This document shows, in pieces, positions 7,263-13,840 of a stretch of DNA of 22,140 nt. The DNA is taken from NCBI GenBank assembly GCA_029850565.1, contig JARCRR010000200.1, positions 1-22,140 of the forward strand, in the 5' to 3' direction. The position numbers were made by a program, and so were the translations under genes. A model generated the notes under the pieces. The model was not told the origin of the DNA, searched no databases, and saw only the letters and a program-made list of their open reading frames with translations. This DNA comes from Gallionella sp. Lineage in GTDB: Bacteria > Pseudomonadota > Gammaproteobacteria > Burkholderiales > Gallionellaceae. Numbering within the stretch: position 1 is the stretch's first letter; every line of letters starts with the position of its first letter.

Positions 7263-7970
7263 ATGAATAAACCGAATGCGAACTCTTACGTTCTTGGGCC
7301 ACCCGGAATAATTAGCACCAAAGACCTGAGACCAGGAGACATTCTTCTGCACTATGGAAAATGGTGGAAAATAGTACCGCTGTTGATTAGGCGGTATACG
7401 GGAAGCCCCTATACACATGCTTCGATTTATTTGGGGAACGGCGAAATTGCGGAAGCGACTCCGCCAAGAGTTCGGAAATCTCAAGTTTCCAAAGCTATAA
7501 AAAGCAGCAAGCACATTGCCGTTTTCCGGAGTCAACTGGGTTTCGGCAATGACTGTACTGAACGCCTAATAACATTCGTTAATGAGACACTTAAAAACAA
7601 GGCTCGGTATGATATTCCCGGTGCGTGGAAGATTCGGAACAATGGTCCAATGCTACGTCACGCAGAAACAGTCCATGAAAAGTTGATGGAATTCTTCGAA
7701 ACAAATCCTGCCCCAAAAGACCAGGCCAAAGATGCATTCTTTTGTTCGGCCTTCGTGGTGGCATGCTACTGTGAAGCTGGAATAATTGACGATAGCGCAA
7801 GGATCATTTTCGATCCCAAGATATATTCTCCTAAAGGCCTATCTGAAGAAGCTACCTTTGGGCATGTTTTGGGATACATAGCCAAAGACGGCTATAGCGT
7901 TCCGAGCTGTGATCCATTCTTGAATAGGTCAAGTTTTAGAGAGATTTTCAATTGCGACTACATAGCATAA
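7263..7970 (+). CDS. YiiX-like permuted papain-fold (NlpC/P60) hydrolase
   Basis: A 235-residue protein with the circularly permuted NlpC/P60 order. First comes LRPGDILLHYG, then THASIYLGNGEIAEATP carrying the catalytic-type His52 with Glu61 nearby, and much later FFCSAFVVACY with the probable nucleophile Cys161. This His-first, Cys-last arrangement is typical of YiiX/YebB-type lipid- or peptide-hydrolase relatives rather than classical cell-wall NlpC/P60 enzymes. There is no signal peptide, so it is probably cytoplasmic. The ATG follows AAGGATGGT. It is the only gene between palindromes A and B, which makes it look like a discrete cargo unit. The substrate is unknown. Confidence 0.75.
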   Translation: MNKPNANSYVLGPPGIISTKDLRPGDILLHYGKWWKIVPLLIRRYTGSPYTHASIYLGNGEIAEATPPRVRKSQVSKAIKSSKHIAVFRSQLGFGNDCTERLITFVNETLKNKARYDIPGAWKIRNNGPMLRHAETVHEKLMEFFETNPAPKDQAKDAFFCSAFVVACYCEAGIIDDSARIIFDPKIYSPKGLSEEATFGHVLGYIAKDGYSVPSCDPFLNRSSFREIFNCDYIA

Positions 7971-8086
7971 ATAGGCAACTGCCTTTTAGGCTTCTAGCGC
8001 TCATATAGTAGGCGTCTTACGAACCACTTGAGTGTTTCGAAATGGCCGTAGAGCAGATGTCGTTATTGAAAATCGCCATATAACTG

Positions 8087-8114
8087 ACTAGCGATAACGC
8101 TGATTATCGCTAGT
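8087..8114. repeat. Spaced palindrome B (11-6-11, perfect arms)
   Basis: Left arm ACTAGCGATAA (8087-8097), centre CGCTGA, right arm TTATCGCTAGT (8104-8114): a perfect 11-bp inverted repeat with a 6-base centre. The layout equals that of Xer dif sites, though the bases differ. The left arm is identical to that of palindrome A, and TTGAG after the right arm is shared with palindrome C. Confidence 0.65.
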
Positions 8115-8202
8115 TGAGATACGTGTGACAGGTTTGACAGCATCTCGGCCTAAGCAGACCGTTGGCGAGCTACGATTTTCTAGACGCTGGCATGGCCTTC
8201 TA

Positions 8203-8802
8203 TTAGTCAGTCAGCTTGATCAACTCTTGGCTATTCAGCAGCTCGTCGGCAAATCGGCGCAACATCCGAAAGTGGTTGTTGCTCAAAGATACCGTCGTCT
8301 TTATGCCGTCAGCGTTTGTCGTTGTCTTGTTCCAGAAGCCTTCCTGGAGCGCCAGCAAATTCTCATCTGGGGCATCAACGTGGGCACCACCATCCTTGTT
8401 GGCAGCTGCTAGCACAATGTCTTTCCGCGTGTACATCACCTTATCGCGGCAAAAAACTGGCTGATCCCACCAGCTAGGGCACGGAACAGTGGGCGAGCCC
8501 TTCGGTAAAGGATCGTAGACGAGATCGTTGCCAAACGTAATTCCCGCCATTAACTCAGCAAAATCTACGGTCGCAAGGAGGTGGCCCGGCACAGTCTTCG
8601 CTGTGGTAACCAACTCCAGAGACGACTTCTGACCCATATGTTGAAGCAGTGAGACGCTCCGCGGAGTGTCGTGGCAGAGAACACGGATAACGACACCAAT
8701 ACGCACGGCCTCCACTACATGGCCTGCGTCATACGCTGCGGCAGAGTTTCGGAGGAAAACGAGTTGACGCTTCAGTTGCTCGGCATAATCTTGGGAAGGC
8801 AT
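8203..8802 (-). CDS. Conserved hypothetical protein (palindrome-flanked cargo)
   Basis: A 199-residue soluble protein of unknown function. The N-terminal half is helical (YAEQLKRQLVFLRNSAAAYD, then a VIRVLCHDT region). The second half holds the striking patterns WWDQPVF, YTRKDIVLAAANKDGGAHVD and a C-terminal FRMLRRFADELL helix. From memory similar proteins occur widely in proteobacteria as uncharacterised genes; I assign no function. A GTG two codons earlier (8808) is possible, but the ATG at 8802 is better spaced from GAAAGTGA. It is the only gene between palindromes B and C and is oriented opposite to the hydrolase gene. Confidence 0.65.
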   Translation of the reverse strand: MPSQDYAEQLKRQLVFLRNSAAAYDAGHVVEAVRIGVVIRVLCHDTPRSVSLLQHMGQKSSLELVTTAKTVPGHLLATVDFAELMAGITFGNDLVYDPLPKGSPTVPCPSWWDQPVFCRDKVMYTRKDIVLAAANKDGGAHVDAPDENLLALQEGFWNKTTTNADGIKTTVSLSNNHFRMLRRFADELLNSQELIKLTD

Positions 8803-8905
8803 ATTCACTTTCGGTCAGTACGTTGGTTGCGTGAAATTCTATATCAGTTGGCGTAATTATCTCCACAGTCCGCTTTGCCGAGGAACTGCCACTGGCCAAA
8901 TCCTA

Positions 8906-8933
8906 GCTTGCGATAATATTGGTTATGCTAGTT
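8906..8933. repeat. Spaced palindrome C (degenerate copy)
   Basis: Left arm GCTTGCGATAA (8906-8916), centre TATTGG, right segment TTATGCTAGTT (8923-8933). It shares GCGATAA on the left with copies A and B, and GCTAGTTGAG on the right with B but with one base missing. Its own two arms pair poorly. It runs directly into the perfect hairpin at 8932-8959. Confidence 0.45.
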
Positions 8934-8959
8934 GAGGTCTTAGGGGGCTAAGACCTCAA
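8932..8959 (-). terminator. Perfect 12-bp hairpin after rep
   Basis: TTGAGGTCTTAG (8932-8943) and CTAAGACCTCAA (8948-8959) are perfectly complementary with a four-base GGGG loop. It lies 7 bp past the stop of the replication gene on the minus strand, where a terminator would be expected, but no T-run follows. It could instead be a single-strand origin or a recombination structure. Confidence 0.45.
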
Positions 8960-8966
8960 CCCGAAA

Positions 8967-10085
8967 TCAGAACATTCGTCGTTTCCGTTTGTTTTGAAGT
9001 TTGGACGCAGGAATTTTCTTCAGCGCTGAAACAGCCAAGTTGCGCGGCGCGAGGCCTTGCTTGATCATCCACTCGGGAGCCTCGCATACGGCCTTGTCCG
9101 GTGACAAGTAGTCAAGAACTGACATAGTCGTATTCTCCGGCTGGCTGGGGCAACGCAAGTCAACCCCTTGCTTGCGGAAGAAGTCACGATGACGCTGACA
9201 TGAGCGTGGCGTATAAACCTGCTCAAGGTCAAACCCTAGCTTGTGAAGCGCCAAGACCGGGCGGAGCCTTTGAGGAAGAGCAGTCAGCTCATCCTTGCTG
9301 AACACACTTGATGTCACCTTAAGCAACTTCAGATTCCCGAAATACTTGTTGAATACCTTGCTCGCGGTGTCTTCATGCCAATCGCTTGCTTTTTCAAGCC
9401 CCAGTTTACGCAACTCACCACGTCTAACACGCACTTCCACCCGAAGGATGCACGTTGCCTCTTCTACCAATGCACCCCAATACGGTGGCCTTTGCTTTCT
9501 TCTTTGCATTGCATTTAAGAGTTGCCTTCCCTTTGCGTACATTACGATCATGTACTCCTTGCCATCTTTCGGTGCCCAACATACTGTTGATCCATGGGTG
9601 TTCGTCGGCCCGTGCTGTTCTATCAGCTGCCGTTTAATTTGCTTGAGAACGCGCAAAACCTCTTCCTCTGACTCCAATCGAAAGTTCACGACCAGATCAA
9701 CCCGATCAAGAAAAATATCCTCCGGCGCAATTCTCGCCCTTATTTCGTGTTCGCCACACACCCTTAATGCTTGCTTCGCTGCAATCATGCTTGCGCGGCG
9801 GACATCGCCCAATGCATATAAATTCTGACCAAATTTACATCCAGAAATCGCCCCCTCAAATGTCAATCTTTCATTGTTGTCCATCGAACGGATATGCATT
9901 GAATGCACCTGCATTTTCCCAGGGATTTTTTTCCGATTTCCAAATGTTTTCTTTATAACGCCATCAGCATCGCAAAGAATTAGCCGATCAGCATCTGGAA
10001 CGACAATTTTTCCTTTAGCCAATGATCCTTCCATGGTGTCTGCCATAGGGAACAGTGGAGGATATTCGTCTTTCAATTTAGCCAT
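8967..10085 (-). CDS. Phage/plasmid replication protein, II/X family (rolling-circle initiator)
   Basis: A 372-residue protein resembling the filamentous-phage gene II/X replication family. A VKFxGNL-like stretch occurs as GCKFGQNLYALGDV (about 82-95), followed by FLDRVDLVVNFRLES (about 125-139), EYMIVMYAKGRQL and a basic C-terminus (KLQNKRKRRMF). Such proteins nick a double-strand origin and start rolling-circle replication. The ATG follows AAAGGAAATC. A 12-bp inverted repeat lies 91-132 bp upstream and is a candidate origin or operator, and a perfect hairpin follows the stop. Within an integrase-bearing island this suggests replication after excision (inference). The catalytic tyrosine cannot be assigned safely by eye. 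Confidence 0.7.
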   Translation of the reverse strand: MAKLKDEYPPLFPMADTMEGSLAKGKIVVPDADRLILCDADGVIKKTFGNRKKIPGKMQVHSMHIRSMDNNERLTFEGAISGCKFGQNLYALGDVRRASMIAAKQALRVCGEHEIRARIAPEDIFLDRVDLVVNFRLESEEEVLRVLKQIKRQLIEQHGPTNTHGSTVCWAPKDGKEYMIVMYAKGRQLLNAMQRRKQRPPYWGALVEEATCILRVEVRVRRGELRKLGLEKASDWHEDTASKVFNKYFGNLKLLKVTSSVFSKDELTALPQRLRPVLALHKLGFDLEQVYTPRSCQRHRDFFRKQGVDLRCPSQPENTTMSVLDYLSPDKAVCEAPEWMIKQGLAPRNLAVSALKKIPASKLQNKRKRRMF

Positions 10086-10175
10086 GATTTCCTTTCAACA
10101 TAATCAGTATTGGTAATGCATAATTGGTATATATGGTCATGTATTACAAAGCACGCCATATATAAGCTTGGTGCT

Positions 10176-10217
10176 GGTCAATTTGTCGTGGTCGTTTATA
10201 AAAATGACAAATTGACC
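10176..10217. promoter_or_regulatory. 12-bp inverted repeat upstream of rep: candidate origin or operator
   Basis: GGTCAATTTGTC (10176-10187) and GACAAATTGACC (10206-10217) are perfectly complementary around an 18-base AT-rich loop. The repeat lies between the AlpA-like gene and rep. No T-run follows on the minus strand, which argues against a simple terminator. The half-site CAATTTGTC recurs upstream of the AlpA-like gene, so a DNA-binding target or a rolling-circle origin is more likely. Confidence 0.45.
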
Positions 10218-10228
10218 GGCGTTCTTCA

Positions 10229-10513
10229 TTACTGAGGTAGCTTGTTCAATGCTTCGCGCAACTCTTCAACATTCCATGCAGCAATACCGCCACGCTTAAT
10301 TGGCTCGGGTAATATGGATTTTTTTACCCAGCGCCAAACGGTTGCCCTTGAACATGCAAATAGCATCATCACGACCGTAATGCGTACATGTGCTGCGGCA
10401 GGAAGCTTATCGAATTGATAGAAAGCATCATTGCCAATAATTGCCAACCCCGACTGCTGACTGGCCTTATTTTTTCCGAGTTGTAATTGTTGCTTTGAAG
10501 CCTGGCTATCCAC
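10229..10513 (-). CDS. AlpA-like HTH regulatory protein
   Basis: A 94-residue protein whose second half is an AlpA/MerR-like helix-turn-helix: VVMMLFACSRATVWRWVKK, then a wing ILPEPIKRGGIAAWNVEEL. AlpA-type proteins activate integrase genes or act as excisionases in P4-like elements. The start is uncertain: the GTG at 10513 has no visible ribosome site, and the first 35 residues are glutamine/lysine-rich and may not be translated; a TTG inside the frame is an alternative. It lies just upstream of rep in a common direction. AATTTGTC motifs flank it on both sides, suggesting that it or Rep binds them (inference). Confidence 0.7.
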   Translation of the reverse strand: MDSQASKQQLQLGKNKASQQSGLAIIGNDAFYQFDKLPAAAHVRITVVMMLFACSRATVWRWVKKSILPEPIKRGGIAAWNVEELREALNKLPQ

Positions 10514-10540
10514 TTAGGACAGCGCAGGCGTTGGGCTGAT

Positions 10541-10616
10541 AATTTGTCATGCAATCTCCTTTGAGTTGATCATCGTGTTGATTAACACAACGACATTTTG
10601 GAAGATGCGACAAATT
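10541..10616. promoter_or_regulatory. AATTTGTC inverted pair upstream of the AlpA-like gene
   Basis: AATTTGTC at 10541-10548 and its complement GACAAATT at 10609-10616 flank a 60-bp segment that also holds a small GTGTT/AACAC hairpin. They are the same motif as the arms of the inverted repeat at 10176-10217. The pair lies in the only promoter space for the AlpA-like gene, so autoregulation or looping between the two pairs is possible. Confidence 0.4.
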
Positions 10617-10669
10617 GTGAGGAGAGGGTGATTTTTGGGAGGGAGAAAATACCCCCCGTGCTACTGCAA

Positions 10670-11407
10670 CTACTCTGAAGTTTTTATCGGCGCCTTCGTA
10701 TCTGGACTATCTTCTAATACAGAAAGGGATAGGTATTTTTTTGCTGCAATTTCTCTAGCAGTTTTGATATTCGGCTTAATTTTCTCCAGCAAGACGTCAC
10801 GATTTTTTTTCACATGCGACGGGAAGATGATTTTTGCAGTTTCATAATGTGACATTTTGTTCGCTAGGCAATCCAATATCCGCAAATATTTCCCAAGCAA
10901 TGTTGCCCGAAACTCCCTTGGAATTGCTTTCTGTTGAGTTTGTAACTCAATCGCTGTAAGACCTTTTGTCAGTTTTTGCCCTGCAAGTCGTAGTTGTTGT
11001 GCTAATGCATTTTTATCTTGAATTGCCTGGCCTAGGTCAAATCGAATGACAATTTGTCCATACTCGATCTTAACGGTCTTGTTGCGTACTTGCTTTGGCT
11101 GAGCATTTAGATTTGACCAGCTGGTGATAGAGCCAATGGAGAACTTCGGTTTCCCAGTCGCGCCAATATATGCCTCAGTGTAGTCCTTGTATTTTTTTAG
11201 ACCGAATTCATTAGCGACCCTTTGCTTTTCTTCCTCGCTACCTAGCCTGACTCGCTTGCATACGTCGATATATTGGGCATTGCGTCTTAAGAACTCCCAG
11301 GCCCATTGATGGAAAGTCCATTTATTGATATTTTTATAACGGCTTTCATCCAAGCCATCAGGACGTTTTTTCTTCTGCTTGGGAGTTACATTTCCACTTG
11401 CGCGCAT
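10670..11407 (-). CDS. DUF6499-like DNA-binding protein
   Basis: A 245-residue basic protein. Its N-terminal part contains WAWEFLRRNAQYIDVCKRV, which resembles the transcriptional-regulator-like DUF6499 domain found in integrative elements. The middle (RLAGQKLTKGLTAIELQTQQ) and lysine-rich C-terminal part resemble the DUF2285-type half that often follows, but I see this only loosely. A TTG start at 11443 is possible; the ATG at 11407 is chosen because it follows AGGGGAAAAG. The upstream gap contains the second copy of the 18-bp palindromic operator, indicating shared control with the XRE/nuclease locus. It lies between the integrase and the AlpA-like gene in the island backbone. A regulatory role is inferred. 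Confidence 0.55.
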   Translation of the reverse strand: MRASGNVTPKQKKKRPDGLDESRYKNINKWTFHQWAWEFLRRNAQYIDVCKRVRLGSEEEKQRVANEFGLKKYKDYTEAYIGATGKPKFSIGSITSWSNLNAQPKQVRNKTVKIEYGQIVIRFDLGQAIQDKNALAQQLRLAGQKLTKGLTAIELQTQQKAIPREFRATLLGKYLRILDCLANKMSHYETAKIIFPSHVKKNRDVLLEKIKPNIKTAREIAAKKYLSLSVLEDSPDTKAPIKTSE

Positions 11408-11462
11408 CTTTTCCCCTTCTGTTTGAAAAGAGGAAAGACTCAAATATTAACTATACGGTATC

Positions 11463-11480
11463 AACGGAACATGTACCGTG
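11463..11480. promoter_or_regulatory. Near-palindromic operator, copy 2
   Basis: This 18-bp site contains ACATGTACCGTG and differs at two positions from the palindrome CACGGTACATGTACCGTG, like the site at 2119-2136. It lies 56 bp before the ATG of the DUF6499-like gene and 21 bp upstream of a TATAGT-like -10 box on the minus strand, so binding would overlap the -35 region. Confidence 0.5.
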
Positions 11481-11483
11481 AAC

Positions 11484-12755
11484 TTAATGTCCGCTCTTAA
11501 GCTGAATTATTTGTGCACCATCCCGCAGCTTGTCCAGATAATCCGACCATTCCTGCATCATCTTTTTGCGCTCCGGCATGTACATCAAATGAAGATCTCG
11601 TTTGTAAGCAGCCTTGACCTTGTTGTGTTCATCATGCGCTAACTGACGCTCGATCCATTCCTGCTTGTATCCCAGGTTGTCCAATATCGTGCTTGCCAAT
11701 GCACGGAAGCCATGTGGCGTCATTTCGTCACCAGTCCAGCCTAAACGTCTCATTGCTGAACGCACAGCGTTATCAGACATTGGGCGATTCTTGTCCCGCT
11801 CACTTGGGAAAACGAGTTTGTTGCTCCCTGTGAGTGGCTGAATTTCTTTCAGTATTTGAATCGCCTGTTGGCTTAATGGAACCAAGTGGGGAGCTTGCGT
11901 CCTTTTGCCTGTCTTATGAGCAGTCGGTGGAATCGTGACCAGAGCCGAATCGAAATCAATCCATTCCCATTCCAGCTTGCGCAGCTCGCCAGGCCTTAGG
12001 AAAACTCGCGGGGAAAGAGCGAATGCAGCCCGAACGACATGAGTGCCGCTGTAGCCCTCTATGTCGCGAAGCAATGCTCCTACATCCTTGAGGTCTGTTA
12101 CCGCTGCAAAGTGTTTGTCTTTCCTATATGGCGGCAATGCCCCTTTAAGATCGCCGGAGGGGTCCCTTCCAGCCAACCCAGAGGCTACGGCATACCTGAA
12201 CACCCTGCCGCACTCAGAAAGCGCCCTATGCGCGGTCTCTAAGGCTCCACGAGACTCAATCTTTCGGATTACGCCCAAAAGCTCTTGTGCAGTAATTTCT
12301 GCTATTGGTCGCTTCCCAAGCCAAGGGAAAATGTCGTTTTCAAGTCTTCCTAGAATTTTGGATGCATGGTTTTCTTCCCACTTTAGACTCTTGCTATGCT
12401 TTTCAAACCAGTCCCGAGCTACAAACTCAAAGAAACTAGCTTCATTTTTTGCCTGTTCTTCTTTTTTCTCAGTCAACGCGGCACGTACAGCCAATTTCTC
12501 GGCAGAAGGATCTATGTTATTCGTAAGCTTCTTCTTGGCCTCGAAGACCTTATCCCTCGCCTCTCTCAATGAAACAACTGGATACACCCCTATTGATAAG
12601 GTTTTAGCCTTGCCTGCAAACCTATATCTGAACCACCAAAGCTTGGCCCCAGTGGGGCGGACTATCAGCGAAAGGCTATCGCCGTCAGAAATTCCGTATT
12701 GTTTTTCTCTAGGTTGTGCAGATTGCACAGCCTTATCTGTTAGCTTTCCCATCAT
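11484..12755 (-). CDS. P4-type tyrosine integrase (DUF4102 N-terminus)
   Basis: A 423-residue site-specific recombinase. The N-terminal DUF4102 arm-binding domain (about 1-95) includes LSLIVRPTGAKLWWFRYRFA. A core-binding domain spans about 105-195. The catalytic domain has Arg254 (RPGELR), probably Lys281, His348 and Arg351 (HGFR), His374 (LAHDEH) and nucleophile Tyr384 (AAYKR). All expected residues are present, so it looks active. Two ATGs are adjacent; AAGGAG is better spaced from the second (12752). Its start faces the 3' end of tRNA-Met 217 bp away, the standard arrangement for tRNA-targeting islands. Four TTACTCACA repeats lie in the gap and may be arm-type binding sites. Confidence 0.93.
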   Translation of the reverse strand: MMGKLTDKAVQSAQPREKQYGISDGDSLSLIVRPTGAKLWWFRYRFAGKAKTLSIGVYPVVSLREARDKVFEAKKKLTNNIDPSAEKLAVRAALTEKKEEQAKNEASFFEFVARDWFEKHSKSLKWEENHASKILGRLENDIFPWLGKRPIAEITAQELLGVIRKIESRGALETAHRALSECGRVFRYAVASGLAGRDPSGDLKGALPPYRKDKHFAAVTDLKDVGALLRDIEGYSGTHVVRAAFALSPRVFLRPGELRKLEWEWIDFDSALVTIPPTAHKTGKRTQAPHLVPLSQQAIQILKEIQPLTGSNKLVFPSERDKNRPMSDNAVRSAMRRLGWTGDEMTPHGFRALASTILDNLGYKQEWIERQLAHDEHNKVKAAYKRDLHLMYMPERKKMMQEWSDYLDKLRDGAQIIQLKSGH

Positions 12756-12763
12756 TAACTCCT

Positions 12764-12835
12764 TGTGAGTAATGGAAAATTTATATTACTCACACCATTG
12801 AAATTTAGCAAGAATTACTCACATCGTTACTCACA
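12764..12835. repeat. Four TTACTCACA repeats upstream of integrase
   Basis: TTACTCACA occurs in direct orientation at 12786, 12815 and 12827, and inverted at 12764-12772. The cluster lies between the integrase start and the tRNA, where attL/attP arm-type sites and excisionase sites are expected. The inverted copy overlaps the integrase leader, so autoregulation is also possible. Confidence 0.5.
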
Positions 12836-12933
12836 TTAGCGTGAGATTTTGTGACATTTATTGAGATGAATTGAACACACATGAGACAACAGCAATACCG
12901 ATGAAACCATTGCTGCCATTGAGATAGGCAAAG

Positions 12934-12956
12934 AAAAAGCCCCGACTGACGGGGCT
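12934..12956 (-). terminator. Rho-independent terminator after tRNA-Met
   Basis: AGCCCCG (12938-12944) and CGGGGCT (12950-12956) form a perfect 7-bp stem with a five-base loop, followed on the minus strand by TTTTT. It lies 15 bp past the end of the tRNA and terminates leftward transcription before the integrase. Confidence 0.8.
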
Positions 12957-12971
12957 TATCTTTACTATATG

Positions 12972-13048
12972 TGGTGGTGATAGGTGGACTTGAACCACCG
13001 ACCCCAGCATTATGAGTGCTGTGCTCTAACCAACTGAGCTATATCACC
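12972..13048 (-). tRNA. tRNA-Met (anticodon CAT), elongator type
   Basis: A 77-nt cloverleaf on the minus strand. The acceptor stem is GGTGATA paired with TATCACC, with discriminator A and an encoded CCA. The anticodon stem CAGCA/TGCTG encloses the loop CTCATAA, giving anticodon CAT. The D-arm AGCTCAGTTGGTTAGAGC and T-arm GGTGGTTCAAGTCCACC are intact. The loop and overall similarity to bacterial elongator tRNA-Met favour that over tRNA-Ile2, and the paired first base excludes initiator tRNA. It is the likely attachment site of the neighbouring integrase, and it remains intact after insertion. Confidence 0.93.
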
Positions 13049-13117
13049 GGAAATCTGCAAGGCCAATCGTGCATAGCCCAAAAGAGGGCGGCATTCTCCA
13101 GATTTCGCCCCCTCCTG

Positions 13118-13840
13118 TCAATTACAGTCCACCAATTTGAGTTCGCTGTCCGGAAAATCCTTTTGCATGGCGTGTATCTTGCCAGAGGTCGCGGCATCCA
13201 AATCCTTGAACAAGAATACGGTGAATTTGAGTTTGCTCATACGTTCACCCACCTTAGCGCTGCGAACCCCCTTTTCGCGCAAAGTCGCAAAGAACCTCTG
13301 CGCTGCCTCTTCGGTTCTGAACACCCCCAGCGAGATCGTGTTCAACCACGCCCCCTCCTCCTGCACCACGAAATAGTCCTCGATACCGCGCTTCTTTAGT
13401 TGATCAATCTTTTTCTGCACTTCGGTGTGATTTTTCAATGGCGGGATGTAGACCCAAAATCCGCCCGCATGCTCGACGATACGCTGCGACGTCTTTTCGC
13501 CCAGTTTCAATGCGGCCAATCCCGCTTGCGCATCTGCCAAGCCGCGCCCAGAGAATTCGCCCCACTGCAAACACTGCTTGGTTGATTTTGGCACTGATGA
13601 CAGCTCCGATGAAAGGATCGATGCCGGGGTGATCGAATTCGCCGAAGCCTGCGCCAAGGGATTCGCGGAGGTTGCTGAAGAAGTAAGCATCACTTCACTG
13701 TCGAGTTTGATCTTGTCTGTATTGAATTGGGGTTGCAAAACAGTCGCGTCGACATCTTGCGTCAACACGCCCCCCCACTGCATCGCCGCGAAGAACACGA
13801 TGTTCGCCGCCAGCAGTAAACCCAGAACCCACTTCGTCAT
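13118..13840 (-). CDS. Membrane-anchored SPOR-domain protein
   Basis: A 240-residue protein with one N-terminal membrane anchor (about residues 4-20, WVLGLLLAANIVFFAAM), a low-complexity Ser/Ala-rich linker (about 50-85) and a C-terminal SPOR-like domain (about 127-205). That domain includes FWVYIPPL, WLNTISLGVFRTEEAAQRFF and LREKGVRSAKVG. SPOR domains bind denuded peptidoglycan glycans, often at the division site, so a periplasmic cell-envelope role is likely. The ATG overlaps the coaX stop by four bases (ATGA), so translation is coupled to coaX. The gene ends 70 bp before tRNA-Met. Confidence 0.8.
   Translation of the reverse strand: MTKWVLGLLLAANIVFFAAMQWGGVLTQDVDATVLQPQFNTDKIKLDSEVMLTSSATSANPLAQASANSITPASILSSELSSVPKSTKQCLQWGEFSGRGLADAQAGLAALKLGEKTSQRIVEHAGGFWVYIPPLKNHTEVQKKIDQLKKRGIEDYFVVQEEGAWLNTISLGVFRTEEAAQRFFATLREKGVRSAKVGERMSKLKFTVFLFKDLDAATSGKIHAMQKDFPDSELKLVDCN

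Noticed and set aside
7005..8933. Integron attC sites as an explanation for the three palindromes
   Set aside because: There is no GTTRRRY core at the ends, no integron integrase in the window, and the cassette genes have opposite orientations.
7005..8933. A CRISPR array
   Set aside because: The repeats are about 0.8-1.1 kb apart with genes between them, and no cas genes are present apart from a Cas4-like domain in the DUF2779 protein.
10383..10394. A third copy of the ACATGT operator (CGTACATGTGC inside the AlpA-like gene)
   Set aside because: It lacks the flanking CGG/CCG symmetry and is inside a coding region, so it is probably chance.
13050..13107. GAAATCTG/CAGATTTC inverted repeat between the SPOR gene and tRNA-Met
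   Set aside because: It is an 8-bp repeat around a 42-bp loop without a T-run; too weak to call a terminator or attachment site.
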